Source: Heloderma charlesbogerti
Taxonomy: Eukaryota > Chordata > Lepidosauria > Squamata > Helodermatidae
Length of the DNA stretch: 64,000 bases
Direction: 5' to 3'
Assembly (NCBI GenBank): GCA_026122225.1
Contig: JANEZZ010001497.1
Coordinates: forward strand, 1,054,001-1,118,000
Shown: one piece after another, positions 22,112 to 32,928 of the stretch
Layout of the letters: each line of letters starts with the position of its first letter
Numbering within the stretch: position 1 is the first letter of the stretch
Made by a program: the position numbers and the translations under genes
The notes under the pieces: generated by a model
What the model was told of the DNA's origin: nothing
The model's input: the letters and a program-made list of their open reading frames with translations, nothing else
Database searches by the model: none

Positions 22112-22345
22112 GAATTAGTAATTGGAGACTGGCTCATTGGCTTCTTTACTGATAAGAAAGGAATCCAAGTGCATCAGGAGTTCAGTGCCCATATGAGATT
22201 TAGAGTAACATCTCACTCACAGTGGCACAAATATAACCATAAAAACAAGTAGCTTGATAATAAAACCAAGGAAGGAAGCATCCCAGGTCCTAAATACAAG
22301 AGATGTGTTTAGAGAACACATATTCACAAGACAGGATTGTCGTGT
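22112..22345. repeat. duplicated block (second copy)
   Basis: Homologous to 1-230, sharing GGCTCAT, ACTGATAAGAAAGGAATCC and AGTAACATCTC. Lies ~1.3 kb from defensin exon copy C. Confidence 0.55.
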
Positions 22346-22431
22346 TATTTACTCAACTGGGACTTTATCAACCTCCATCTTTCTCTTCCAAGTCCAGATC
22401 TAAAACCCAGGGTAGCATCTCCAAGTGGTTA

Positions 22432-22483
22432 AGGGCACAATCCTAGGGCCACTAGACAGTGGCTAGACAGTCATAGGATTGTT
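22432..22483. mobile_element. very short Harbinger-like MITE
   Basis: GGGCACAATCCTAGGGCCAC...CATAGGATTG in ~52 bp: essentially two terminal repeats with a GGCCACTAGACAGTGGC hairpin between them. An internal deletion product of the family at 21634. Confidence 0.55.
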
Positions 22484-22484
22484 A

Positions 22485-22600
22485 CTCTGGAACACACTTT
22501 GTCTGGAGTTACAAGTGGTCCTCACTCTCGCTGCATTCAGGAATGGGGTCGAGACACATCTTTTTAATTTTGCTTTTTCAATTGTTGTTATGGTTTATTA
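22485..22600 (+). mobile_element. L2-type LINE remnant
   Basis: CTCTGGAACACACTTTGTCTGG...CATTCAGGAATGGGG, homologous to 895-990 and 12624-12690. This places copy C in the same duplicated context as copy A. Confidence 0.55.
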
Positions 22601-22608
22601 GGTTGCAT

Positions 22609-23525
22609 TAGGGATGGACGAAAGGGACTTACCTTGTCCCACAGCTTGCTTCGCGGTGGGGGGGAGGCACTTCGGTTCTCCCCCCGAAGTTCAGGCGAGG
22701 GGGGGAGGCGCCCCACCTCGCCCAGCCGAAATTCAGGCCAGGGAGGAGCGCCCCGTCTCCCCGGCCACGAAAAAAAGTAAAAAAACAAACAAATACACAC
22801 ACCCGTGATAGGCTACGTAACGATTTGCGTAGCCTATCATGGCTAGATTTCCAAAGTCAGCCGTGATAGGCTACGTAAATCATCATGTAGCCTATCACAG
22901 GTGACTTTGGGGGAAAAAAGCGCATACGCAAATGGCGGCGCCCCATGGGCGCCGCCATTTGCGTTCCTTATTTTGGCACGTCTAGTCTACGTAAAGATTT
23001 ACGCAGACTACGGTGAAAATAAGGGCAACGCAAATAGCGTTCCCTTATTTTCGCAGTAGTCTACGTAAATCTTTACGTAGACTACCCCTGTCCAAATAAG
23101 GAACGCAAATGGCGGCGCCCATGGGGCGCTGCCATTTGCACGCACGCTTTTTTTTTTCTCAAAGTCACCCGGGATAGACTATGTGACGATTTACGTAGCC
23201 TATCCTGGCTGACTTTGGAAATGTAGCCGTGATAGGCTACGTAAATCATCACGTAGCCTATCACGGGTGTGGTGTTTTTTTTTTTTTACTGTACTTTTTT
23301 ATTTTGTAATGGCGGCAGCGGCAGCCGGTTGGGAGACCGGCTGCCGCCCTCACCCCCGCCGAAACGCCGCCGGGACCCGCCGCCGAGAGGGACATTCACC
23401 GAAGGTAAGTCCCATCCCAGGGGGGGCGGGGGGCCGGTGGAGAATTTCCCCAACACTTTTGCGGGGCCGAATGCATCGGCACTCGGCCTCCCAAAGATTC
23501 ATGGAGAAATTCTCCGCCATCCCTA
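22609..23525 (-). mobile_element. hAT-like palindromic element, family A, full core
   Basis: TAGGGATGG...CATCCCTA with the perfect duplication GGTTGCAT at 22601-22608 and 23526-23533. Reversed orientation, with complement donor ACTTACCTTG at the left and GAAGGTAAGTCCC at 23401. It lies ~160 bp from the donor side of defensin exon copy C, within its presumed intron 2 or 3' region. Confidence 0.93.
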
Positions 23526-23686
23526 GGTTGCATTGCATTTAACATTTTAAGGAGTTTGTATTTCTATGCTTGCTATATGCTTTGTCTACTGGCAACATAT
23601 CATATATAGGCCACCATTTAATTTATGCATGAATCTGCATGATGTTTTTCATCATGCATATTAATCATTTAGGCTATGGGGCTCAC

Positions 23687-23795
23687 CTTTTGCAGCATGG
23701 AAGTCCTACTGCACACTCCCCAAGGAATACATCGTGTTCAGCACATCTCGGTCGGGTGCATTTGCCTCCTTGAAATTCACAATGTGCTACGGGAT
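23687..23795 (-). CDS. beta-defensin-like exon 2 (copy C)
   Basis: Minus-strand 109-nt exon, open throughout, with C-x6-C-x4-C-x9-C-x5-CC. Donor AAAAG|GTGAGC and acceptor TTTCTCCAGAG are the same as in copies A and B. It is richer in Arg/Lys between cysteines 2 and 3 and acidic/His after cysteine 3. Intronic sequence on both sides aligns with the other copies. The signal-peptide exon should lie at higher coordinates, but I found none between 23.8 and 29.6 kb. The copy may therefore lack exon 1, or its exon 1 may be too diverged to recognise. Confidence 0.85.
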
Positions 23796-23839
23796 CTCTG
23801 GAGAAACAGAAAATTCAGAAAGTGAAATGCATGCTCATA

Positions 23840-24060
23840 AGACAGGAGAAAGTTAAAGAAGTATTTATTGTGTCACAAGCACACCTGTAACATGCCATGG
23901 GATTCTGGAATGCTTTTATATGTATGTCGTTTAAATCATTTTTCTTGATTAGAAGTAATATGATTTAGGCATAAGTGATTTAAGGAATGGAGACATATAC
24001 TTAAGTTTGCAGCTGAATGGTCCATAAATAAATGAAGGAAGAAACAATCTAAGCATATTT
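23840..24060. repeat. duplicated block (second part)
   Basis: Homologous to about 230-410: ATGGGATTC, TTTTATATGTATGT and GTCCATAAATA are shared. Sits on the acceptor side of defensin exon copy C. Confidence 0.55.
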
Positions 24061-24720
24061 TATAGTCTCCAAAAAGTAAATAAAGAAGACTTTGAATATG
24101 CAACTACCAATGTGTTGCCTATAAACCATCTTGGTAAATTGAAACTAGCAACTGTTATTGCTATCCATAAATCCTCAGGTTAAGATGATGTTGAATGTAT
24201 CATGTGTTTGAATCTCTGCATGTGGAAGTATTTATTCATAACTTCGGTACAAATCAGGCCAGGTTGCCAATTCCCTCCACCCCGAAATTGCTGTTTACGC
24301 AACTTGCAGCTGCGATCCACATAATTTGAACAAATTACAGCTGGAATTTGTGCAAATTACGCACAATTTGCATTATTTGCAGCCACAAAGTGCATGAATG
24401 GAAATTTTAGAAGGGGGGGGGAACCTGAGAAATTTCCCAGATTCTGGGAAAAAGTCCATGGCTTGGCTCATAAATGCAAGCTGAACTCAGGGCCCTGGGG
24501 AAATCTGTCGAGCCCCCAGAGGGCCAGATTTCCCTGTGATGGCCATCCCTATGTATAAGCTTTGGTACTGTTATGCTAAGGATTTTCTAGTAAAAGATAC
24601 AAAGGACCATGAGAGTGATTCCATGGCGGGGGGGGGGACCACCCTATATCTAGGGTGATTCATTTATTCTCACTCTGATAGCAGCTGTTGTTGTGAGGAA
24701 ACTGAATATATTAAGTAAAC
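24061..24720. other. AT-rich spacer with a possible hAT remnant
   Basis: No gene. Around 24290-24551 an AATTTGC/GCAAATT-rich palindromic stretch ends GGCCATCCCTA, which looks like the right end of another TAGGGATG-type element, but its left end is not visible. Confidence 0.4.
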
Positions 24721-25200
24721 TAGGGATGGTGCAGGTGCCTGATCGGGTCAAGGAGTCTGGTGGACTCCCCTCCCCACCTGTGCCCCCAAACTGTGCCGGC
24801 TGAGCTCCTGACCGCAGTCAAGTCCCCTGTTCCCCCGCACTTGCTGAGTGGGCACACTCACCCTGGACCCAGCCATGACCTCCATTTTGTGAAAGAAAAT
24901 GGTGATCGCATATATGCATATATCTAGTCTTATACAAAATGGTGCCGTGAATGAGCGATATATGCAAGACATCACAGGCATATATTGACCATTTATGCCT
25001 GTAATCTTGTGCATATCAGCCATTCATGGTGCCATTTTGCATAAGACTAGATGTGTGCATATTCACGATCAACATTTTCTCTTGCAAAATGGAGCTCGCA
25101 CTGCTTGCGGATAGGTCCCGGGTGGGTGGGGCTGTTGGCCAAATGGAGGGAAGCTCGAGTGTGGGGCCGGGGTGAACTGGGGAGCATCTGTCCATCCCTA
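24721..25200 (+). mobile_element. hAT-like element, family B (short)
   Basis: TAGGGATGG...CCATCCCTA with the perfect duplication AAGTAAAC at 24713-24720 and 25201-25208. The centre is a mirrored ATGCATATATC...CATTTATGCCTG stretch between inverted ATTTTGC(A)AAGA blocks. The outward donor AGGGTGAGT lies on the complement near 24860. Confidence 0.9.
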
Positions 25201-25434
25201 AAGTAAACTGGTAGCATGGAGTTGCCTACATACTGAGAACATATTTTGGGAGAACCTCTGAACTAGGGTCTATTTCACAGTAGGTGGGGTTTTCCAGGAG
25301 ATTGTGTGCACCACCAGATTGTCATTATGAGCCAGGCATTGGCAATGGGATTGGGGTGGGGGATGATGCAATGGCAATGTGGGGCAATTTATGCATGTAT
25401 TCAAATGTATAAATTGACATTTATATTAAAACAA

Positions 25435-26130
25435 TGGGACTGTCGGGAAATTTGGAAAAAAAAAAACCAGTACTGGCCCGTTTAAAATGGTACATATGTT
25501 CAGCCTAGCTCTATGTGGGTTGCCTTTGAAGACAGTTTGGAAGTTGCCACTCATGCAAAATGTTAGATTGATAACTAGGACTAGAAGGTCCACACATACA
25601 AGACGAACCCTGGCCCGGTTGCACTGGCTGCCTATATGCTTCCAAGTGCAATTCAAGGTGCTGGTTTTAAGCTATAAAGCCCTACATGGCTTGGGAGGGC
25701 AATACCTGATGGCACAACTCTCCCAGAATGAACTTATGCATACTCTACATACAGCATCTAAGGTCCTCCTCTGAGTGTCTCCTCCAAGGGAAGCTCAGAA
25801 GGCGGCAACAAGGGAGAGGGCCTTCTCATTAGTGGCCCCCCATTTGTGGAACAAGCTCCCTGATGAGGTCTGCCAGGCGCCAACATTGTTATCTTTTTGC
25901 TGCCAGGTTAAGATCTATCTCCTTCTTTGTATAGTCCCAATCATGCTGTTTCTCCTTCCTTGGAAATGTCTATTTCCCTCTTCTTTTATTCCCTTGAAGC
26001 GATATCTGTGCCTCTTGAATCATAATCATCACACAGCATGTCATTACATTCTCTCCCGAAGTTTAAGACAAATACAGGCAGGAGGTTTTGTGCTGCGTGG
26101 CTTTAAAGCTGGGTTTTATTAAAAGGGGAA
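25435..26130 (+). mobile_element. L2-type LINE C-terminal and 3' region
   Basis: Translation includes RLHWLPICFQVQFKVLVLSY, the L2 phrase after the reverse transcriptase, then ERAFSLVAPHLWNKLPDEV. A TGA at the boundary (25771) breaks the frame. 25208-25434 and 26131-26680 have no assignment beyond low-complexity patches. Confidence 0.8.
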
Positions 26131-26680
26131 ATGGAATTTGAGGATGTTCATATCCATCATCTACCCCTGGTTTCCAAAAGTGAAGTTGTTGTTGTTGCTT
26201 TATGTTCTCCTAACCCACTACCGAGAACAACTTGGTAGCCAAGTTAGGTAATCATACAAATAACCTTTGTGTTGTTCAAATGTTAAGTCATTCAAAAGTT
26301 GTATTATGCAAGCTGATAGAAAAAGTCACCAATAACAATGTGAAAAGCTAAGTGAGTAGTCCAGTAGTCTTCTGGAACCCGAAACCCTGATAAAGCATAC
26401 CCATTTCTCCTCCCCCTCTTTGCAGACTTCATTGCTACTCTCTACAGAGCATTCAACAGTGTTCTGAAGAAGACGAAATAATTATAGAACAGGTTTCCTC
26501 CCAAATTCGAACCCTCCAGATGTGCTGGACTTCAAATCCCATAATTCTTAGCTAGCAATGGCCATAATGACTAGGAATTGTGGGAGTTGGTTCAACACAT
26601 CTGGAGGGGGCCAAGTTGGTGAAGATTATTCTAGAACATGGGAACCCCTTTTCTAACAAGTCATGTAAACTTGTTAACAG

Positions 26681-27399
26681 TAGGGATGTACGAAAGTAAC
26701 TTACCTGGTCTCGCAGCTTGCTTCGCGGTGGGGGGGAGGCGCTTCGCTGCTCCCCCTGAAGTTCAGGCCGGGGGGGAGGCTTCCCGCCTCGCCCGGCCAA
26801 AATTCAGGCCGGGGGGGAGGCTTCCCGCCTTGCCTGGCCGAAATTCAGGCCAGGGAGAAGCGCCCTGTCTCCCTGGCCGCGAACTTCAAAAGAAAAAAAA
26901 AAGCTATTTGAGTTGCCCTTATTTTCGCCGTAGTCTACGTAAATCTTTACGTAGACTACAGGGATCAAATAAGGAACGCGAATGGCGGCTCCCTATGGGG
27001 GCCGCCATTAGCCATACGCACTTTTTTTTTTTTTTAAAGTCACCCGTGATAGGCTACGTGACAATTAACGTAGCCTATCACGGCTGACTTTGCAAATCTA
27101 GCCGTAATAGGCTACGTTAATCGTTACGTAGCCTATCACAGGGGCGTTTGTTTTTTTTTACTTTTCTTGTAATGGTGGCGGTGGCAGCTAGTCAAAAGAC
27201 CGGCTGCCGCCCCCGCCCCTGACGAAGACCTGCCGAACCGCCGCCGGGACATGCCGCCGGGAGGGACATTCGTGAAAGGTAAGTCCCATCCGGGGGGGGG
27301 TGGGGGGCGGAGAATTTCTCCCCAAACAACCTTCGGAGGACCGAATGCGTTGGCACTCGGCCCCCTGAAGTTTCGGGGAGAAATTCTCCCCCATCCCTA
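26681..27399 (-). mobile_element. hAT-like element, family A, half core deleted
   Basis: TAGGGATG...CATCCCTA. The left arm jumps straight to GCTATTTGAGTTGCCC at the palindrome centre, so the large inverted repeat is gone while the right half is complete. The flanking 8 bp (GTTAACAG, GGTAAGGC) do not match. Confidence 0.85.
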
Positions 27400-27599
27400 G
27401 GTAAGGCAGGGCAGTGATGCAAGATACTATCCAATATGTCTTTCTTAACAGGAATTGCTGCACTGTGTTTGTCTATCTTGCTCTCCCCTCTTATTATTTT
27501 GTAGGTCTTGCAGTCTAAATCATATTTTATTGATCAATATGTAAAGCATGAAGTTAATCCACTTCTATGTTGGTCCAGTCAAATCCCAGGATGTTCTGC

Positions 27600-28013
27600 T
27601 AGGGATGTTGGAGAAATCTGCAATGGAACCGATTGAGTACAGCTTTTCATGAATCTGCCCATGGATTCCACAGTGGAGCCCAGCTTTTCCCCTGTCAGGT
27701 GCATTCCATGGACTTGCGCACTGATTTTCTAACCTTTGGGAATTTTGCACAAATTCCATTACAGACAAATAGGCAAAATAAAAAACCCAGCCAAAAATGT
27801 GCATTTCCCCCATAGGCTAAAGTGAGAAAATGCACACTTTGGGGAATTTGTGCATTTGTGCAAATGCGAAATTGTGCATTTGTGCAGATGTGAATTTGTG
27901 CAAATTTGGAAATAAAAAACCCTCTGATTCTGTTGATGGGCAGATGGTGGAACGACAGGTGCCTGACAATCTGTGAAACACAGAACAGATTTTAGACCAT
28001 CTGTACATCCCTA
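27600..28013 (+). mobile_element. hAT-like element, short AT-rich family
   Basis: TAGGGATG...CATCCCTA with the perfect duplication TGTTCTGC at 27592-27599 and 28014-28021. The interior has GTGCATTTGTGCAAATG repeats and no CG-rich arms. Related to 48794-49172 (shared GGAGAAATCTGCAATGGAACC, inverted there). Confidence 0.88.
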
Positions 28014-28363
28014 TGTTCTGCCACTCTGCATAGGCTTATAAATGACATGGAATGTCAATAAGCAACAAAACATGCATGCACAGACACCGGGAAGAGGCAC
28101 AGCTGCATTGTAATGGCACACACTATGCACGCACCACTTTATCTCATGCCACTCTGCAGTCCAACTGTTTCCTTTAAAAAGGCCTTCTGTGTAGTGAAGG
28201 ATATGGGTCATTCAATGCAGAAGGGTTTGGGGGAAGCAGTTTCTGCCCCAGTCCCTTAGGCCTCACCCAAGACTCCACCCACATTAGGTGTCCAAGTATG
28301 CCACAGGCACAAGTGCACAATTTATCTAATAACCTGCTCCAGCACAATTTCTTGGGTCCCACC

Positions 28364-29216
28364 TAGCGTTGGCGGAGAATTTCTCCCTGAAACTTCGGGG
28401 GGCCGAGCGCCAACGTGTTCGGCCCCCTGAACAAGTTTCAGGGAGAAATCCTCCGAACCCCCCCGCCCCCCGCACCCCCCCCGGGATGGGACTTACCTTC
28501 ACCGAATGTCCCTCCCGGCGGCGGGTCCGGCTGGCGGTTCGGCGGGTGTTTGAGCGGGGCGGGAGCGGCAGCCGGTCTTTCGACCGGCTGCCGCCGCCGC
28601 CATTGCAATAAAAGAAAAAAAAAAGCCCCCTGATAGGCTACGTAATGATTAACGTAGCCTATCACGGCTAGATTTGCAAAGTCAGCCGTGATAGGCTACG
28701 TCAATCGTCACGTAGCCTATCACGGGTGACTTAAAAAAAAAAAAAGTGTGTACGGATAATGGCGGCCCCCATAGGGAGCTGCCATTCCCATTCCTTATTT
28801 GGTCGCTGTAGTCTACGTAAACATTTACGTAGACTACAGCGACTAAATAAGGAACGCGAATGGCGGCTCCCTATGGGGGCCGCCATTAGCGTACGCGCTT
28901 TTTTTTTTTTTTTAAGTCACCCATGATAGGCTACGTGACGATTGACATAGCCTATCACGGCTGACTTTGCAGATCTAGCCATGATAGGCTACGTGAATCA
29001 TCACGTAGCCTATCAGGGGGCTTTTTTTTTTTAAAAAAAACCTTTCGCGTTCGCGGCCGGGCGAGGCAGGAAGCCTCCTCCCCAGCCTGAATTTCGGCCG
29101 GGGTGAGGCGGGAAGCCTCCCCCCCTGGCCTGAACTTCGCGGGGGGAGCAGCGAAGCGCCTCCCCCCCACCGAGAACGTCCTTCGAGGACAGGTAAGGGA
29201 CTTTCGTCCACCCCTA
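28364..29216 (+). mobile_element. hAT-like palindromic element, family A
   Basis: Starts with a mutated terminus (TAGCGTTGG) and ends CACCCCTA. Perfect duplication GTCCCACC at 28356-28363 and 29217-29224. The centre has a single TAGTCTACGTAAACATTTACG hairpin, the compact-core variant also seen at 30017 and 60770. The right end donor is ACAGGTAAGG. Confidence 0.92.
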
Positions 29217-29570
29217 GTCCCACCTGGAGAAATTTTCTGCATGCCTGTCTGGCATCTACCCACCTACTTTCCTGCAAACATGACATTAGCTCCCTCTCCG
29301 TTGTGCATCCTCTGGCAAGCAAAGACATGTTTTAATTCATTTGGCTTTGAAGATGATTTGTTTCCTGAAGTAGATTTTAACTGGTGGGTGCTGTTTAATA
29401 TGATTGTTTTAACTGCTTTTAATTAATTATTTTTTATTTTTTTATGTTATAATTATAATTCTGTATTTTAACTGCATTTAACTACTGTTATCTGCTTTGA
29501 ACACTATTTTTAGTAGAAAGGCATGGCATACATTTGATAAATAATTAATTACATTATTATTATCACTTAT
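29217..29570 (+). mobile_element. L2-type LINE 3' tail
   Basis: From ~29390: TTTTAACTGCTTTTAATTAA, TGTTATCTGCTTTGAACAC and TAAATAATTAATTAC, as in the L2 tail at 48580-48660. The portion before 29390 is unassigned and could hold the terminal exon of the neighbouring defensin gene. Confidence 0.5.
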
Positions 29571-29673
29571 CTGTGAAAAGCCAACAGTGGCATGTACATC
29601 AGTGTATGCACATTTTTAATTTTTGATTTCACATACAGAATTCTGTCCACCCAATGTCACCTGAAGTATTTAC

Positions 29674-29800
29674 CTTTTACAACAGGGAACACCCTCCTCA
29701 CACAATCCATAGAAAATATAATCTTCACCACAATAAGCTCTTGTGCAATGAGCACCAAAGTCTGTACACGTACTCTTCAATATATATTTTCTTGTGAGAC
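29674..29800 (-). CDS. beta-defensin exon 2 (copy E)
   Basis: 127-nt exon, 18 nt longer than copies A-C because of extra residues before the first cysteine. Open frame. The loop between cysteines 3 and 4 is acidic/aromatic. The donor GTAAAT differs from the GTGAGC of the other copies, supporting an older split. Confidence 0.85.
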
Positions 29801-31076
29801 CTGAACAAGAAAAAAGTATCAATGGACAGGGTGTTTGCCTTGAATCCACCTGTTTTTACTTGAAGTGAAACTTGCAGGCAAGTTTCAAGTTTTCTGGTGT
29901 GGCAAAACATCCCAGAGATTTTGAACACAGCAAAACATGTTTTAATTAGAGCAGTGCAGTATTTCAGAGTGTGTTTGAACAGCTTGACCAGAGAGCCACA
30001 TAAAATGTGAATACGATAGGGGTGTCAGAGAATTTCTCGCTGAAACTTCGGGGGGCCGAGTGCCAATGTATTCGACCCCCCGAAGTAGCTTCGGGGAGAA
30101 ATTCTCCGCCCCCCCGCCCCCCCCAGGATGGGACTTACCTTTCCCGAATGTCGCTCCCGGTGGCGGGTCGCAGCGGCGGTTTGGCAGGACTTCGACAGGG
30201 GCGGGGGTGGCAGCTGGTCTTTCGACTGGCTGCCGCCGCTGCCATTCCAAGAAAAGTAAAAAAAAAAAAATGCCCCCGTGATAGGCTACGTGACGATTAA
30301 CGTAGCCTATCACGGCTAGATTTGCAAAGTCAGCCATGATAGGCTACGTAAATCATCACGTAGCCTGTCACGGGTGACTTAAAAAAAAAAAAAAAAGCAC
30401 GTACGCAAATGGCGGCCCCCATAGGGAGCCGCCATTCGCGTTCCTTATTTGGTCGCTGTAGTCTACGTAAAGATTACGTAGACTACAGCGACCAAATAAG
30501 GAACGCGAATGGCGGCTCCCTATGGGGGCCGCCATTTGCGTACGCGTTTTTTTTTTTTTAAGTCACCCGTGATAGGCTATGTGACGATTAACATAGCCTA
30601 TCACGGCTGACTTTGCAGATCTAGCCGTCATAGGCTATGTAAATCGTCACGTAGCCTATCACGGGGGCGTTTTTGTTTTTTGTTTTTACTTTTTATTTCG
30701 TGGCCAGGCAAGGCGAGGCGCCTCCTGAATTTCGGCCAGGCGAGGCAAGGCGCCTCCCCCCCTGGCCTGAATTTTGGGGGGAGAAGCGAAGCGCCTCCCC
30801 CCCACCGTGAAGCAACCTGCGAGATGAGGTAAGTGACTTTCGAGCACTCCTAGAATATGAGACTGTTGGTTTAGCTCAGCCTTTCCCAGACTGGTGTCTT
30901 CAAGTTGTTTTGTCCCATAACTCCCAGCATGCCCAGCCTGCTGTGAAAAGTGGCCAGAAGTCTATTCTCTACTTTTCATCAGTATTCCTTTTAAATTGTC
31001 TCTTGAAATAGATCATACCTGGACCTATCAGGAGTGCCAGGAAGAGAACTGTAGAAAGAAGGCCAAAGAATTTCAT
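29674..31076 (-). CDS. beta-defensin-like gene (copy E), exons 1 and 2
   Basis: The best-supported host gene. Exon 1 (31076-31019) begins MKFF and encodes 19 residues of a typical secretory signal peptide with a leucine-rich core. It ends in one base of a split codon at CCAG|GTATGA. Exon 2 (29800-29674) resumes in phase after TTCAG and encodes a Lys/Arg-rich stretch, then C-x6-C-x4-C-x9-C-x5-CC and AAAAG|GTAAAT. Splicing gives a Gly codon across the junction. A terminal exon with the last residues is expected below 29674 but was not identified. Intron 1 (29801-31018) holds the hAT element 30017-30852. The predicted product is a secreted antimicrobial-type peptide. Crotamine-like paralogues in snakes have this same exon layout, but function here is not shown. 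Confidence 0.85.
30017..30852 (+). mobile_element. hAT-like palindromic element, family A, in a defensin intron
   Basis: TAGGGGTG...CACTCCTA with flanks GAATACGA (30009-30016) and GAATATGA (30853-30860), 7 of 8 matching. Compact single-centre core. On the gene's strand (minus), the outward donor of the left arm (complement of ACTTACC near 30135) points in the direction of transcription, ~340 bp before exon 2. Confidence 0.9.
31019..31076 (-). CDS. beta-defensin exon 1, signal peptide (copy E)
   Basis: 58 coding bases. An ATG in context TTGCCATGA, then a hydrophobic leader with residues LLSTVLFLALLIG, and a GTATGA donor. The upstream minus-strand sequence (31077-31150) is presumably 5' UTR. 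I see no TATA box. Confidence 0.82.
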
Positions 31077-31149
31077 GGCAAAAGTTGACTGATATCTCAA
31101 TGTCACTGAAAGAGAGAGAAGATACCAAGAAAGCAACTCAGAACTTAAG

Positions 31150-31290
31150 AAAGACTCCAGTTCTTGACAGATTCAGTCCTGTGTATACTTACTTGGGAGT
31201 AAATCTGATTGAACTCTATGGGACCTTTGTCTGAGTAGACTTATCTAGATTGTGTTATTACTATATTAAAACAAGAGCTGTAGATATACC
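31150..31290. repeat. reptile interspersed palindrome fragment
   Basis: CTTACTTGGGAGTAAATCTGATTGAACTCTATGGGAC followed by GAGTAGAC is the same motif found in both arms of the foldback 38329-40001 (ACTCAGAAGTAAGTCTTACT). It is an old fragment. Confidence 0.45.
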
Positions 31291-31588
31291 ATCCTGAGCC
31301 CCCGAAATTGCTGCTTTGCCCAACTTGTTGAGGAACACATTTCATCCTCCCAACCCAAAGGCTTTCATTTCATGGGATTGGGGCCCAAAATGGTTTGCAC
31401 CATTTTCGGGTGGAGAGGCACCCTGTGAAGGGAGGATACTGGCAGTAGCCAAAGCCAGCAACGTCCAAGCTGTTCAAAGGAAGGAAAACTGGAGAGTGCG
31501 TTGCAGCCGCATAACACCGTAAGCTTCACCTCATCATTAAAATGACTTGGAAGGTTTCAGAAACGTACACCCTGAAAATCACCAAAGG

Positions 31589-32647
31589 TAGGGATGTGTG
31601 ACACTGGGGATTCCATTCTGTTTATGCCCAATGGAACTTCACAGTGTTTCCATTCCAATTAGTGGTGAGCACTGCGGCAGATATTCTTTTTCAATTCTGG
31701 AAATGTTTTACGCTTTTTTGTTCAGGTCCCATGATATGCGCAAGTGGTGATTTGTGCAAATTAGATCTCTCTTTTTTCTGGGTCTTTCAGTTTGCTCAAA
31801 CTGGGCTTTTTTATTGTTTTTATCGGCAGTCTTGTGCACAAGCACATTATTGCACTTGTGCCTGTCCATCATGTAGCCCCACAGAGGCGTATTCCCTTCT
31901 TGTAAATATCTTGGTCAGTTTCATCCTCTCCACATACTACTTCATTTAGCCCAGCAGAGCTATATTCTGTACTTATCAAAGAACTGGTCAATTTCACCCT
32001 CCACTTTGGTGATTCCCAAACCTGGGGGGGGCGAAGTTCCAAAGGGGAGGATGAAATTGACAAGTTGTTTGATAAGTATGGACTATGGCTATGCTGAAGA
32101 GAAAACTCACTGGAAAAGACCCTGATGCTGGGAAAGATTGAAAGCAAAAGGAGGGGGGGATGACAGAGGATGAGATGGCTAGATAGCATCACCGATGCAA
32201 TGAATATGAACTTGAGCACATTCCAGGAGACAGTGGAGGACAGGAAGACCTGGCGTGCTACGGCCCATGGGGTCATGAAGAATCGGACATGACTTAACAA
32301 CTGAACAACAACAAATGGCTATGCTGGGTTAAATGAAATAGTGCACGGACAGGGTGAAACTGTCAACAATATTTGCAAGAGGGGAATATGCTTCTGAGGG
32401 GTTACATGGTGGAGAGGTAGACTAACTTATGATGGTGTGCACATGCACAAGATGGCTGATTTTTTTTTTAAAACAAGTTAAAAATATGGACCCATTTGTT
32501 GTTCAGTCATTAAGTCGTGTCCGACTCTTCGCATTTAAAGACCCCCCCTTTTATGGGGGGTGGGGGATGGAATGAAATCTGCCAGGGCCAAACCAGTAAA
32601 ATCCATTGCGATTTCACCCCTCCAAACAGAATTCTCATACATCCCTA
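31589..32647 (+). mobile_element. hAT-like foldback element with a nested Bov-B
   Basis: TAGGGATG...CATCCCTA with flanks ACCAAAGG and CCCAAAGC (6 of 8). The interior is an inverted repeat of ~200 bp arms (31850-32080 against 32040-32096 plus 32327-32430: GCCCAGCAGAGCTAT versus ATGGCTATGCTGGGT). A Bov-B fragment has landed in the right arm. Confidence 0.7.
32097..32314 (+). mobile_element. Bov-B 3' end fragment
   Basis: GAGAAAACTCACTGGAAAAG through AACAACTGAACAACAACA, flanked by the 12-bp duplication ATGGCTATGCTG (32085-32096, 32315-32326). A second, smaller Bov-B tail in the opposite orientation lies at ~32498-32536 (GTTGTTCAGTCATTAAGTCG). Confidence 0.88.
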
Positions 32648-32928
32648 CCCAAAGCAGGCACCCCTTTTCTCATCCATATAGCACCCATAGCAGCAGAATT
32701 AGTCAACAAATTCCAGATTGGAAATTAAAAGCCAGCTTCCTAGAACTTAGTGAGAGCATGCTGGGCTTCCTTTGGAACGAAGTTCGACAATGAGGGAAGC
32801 ACCACTGAAAGGGCCTTTGTTTTGTAACCGTCCATCTCAGTAGCTGGATGTGGTTAAAGCGGTTATAGGACTGCAGCTTGAAATTCTTTTCTAAATTCTA
32901 CTTAGAAAATAGAGGGATGTGTTTATTG

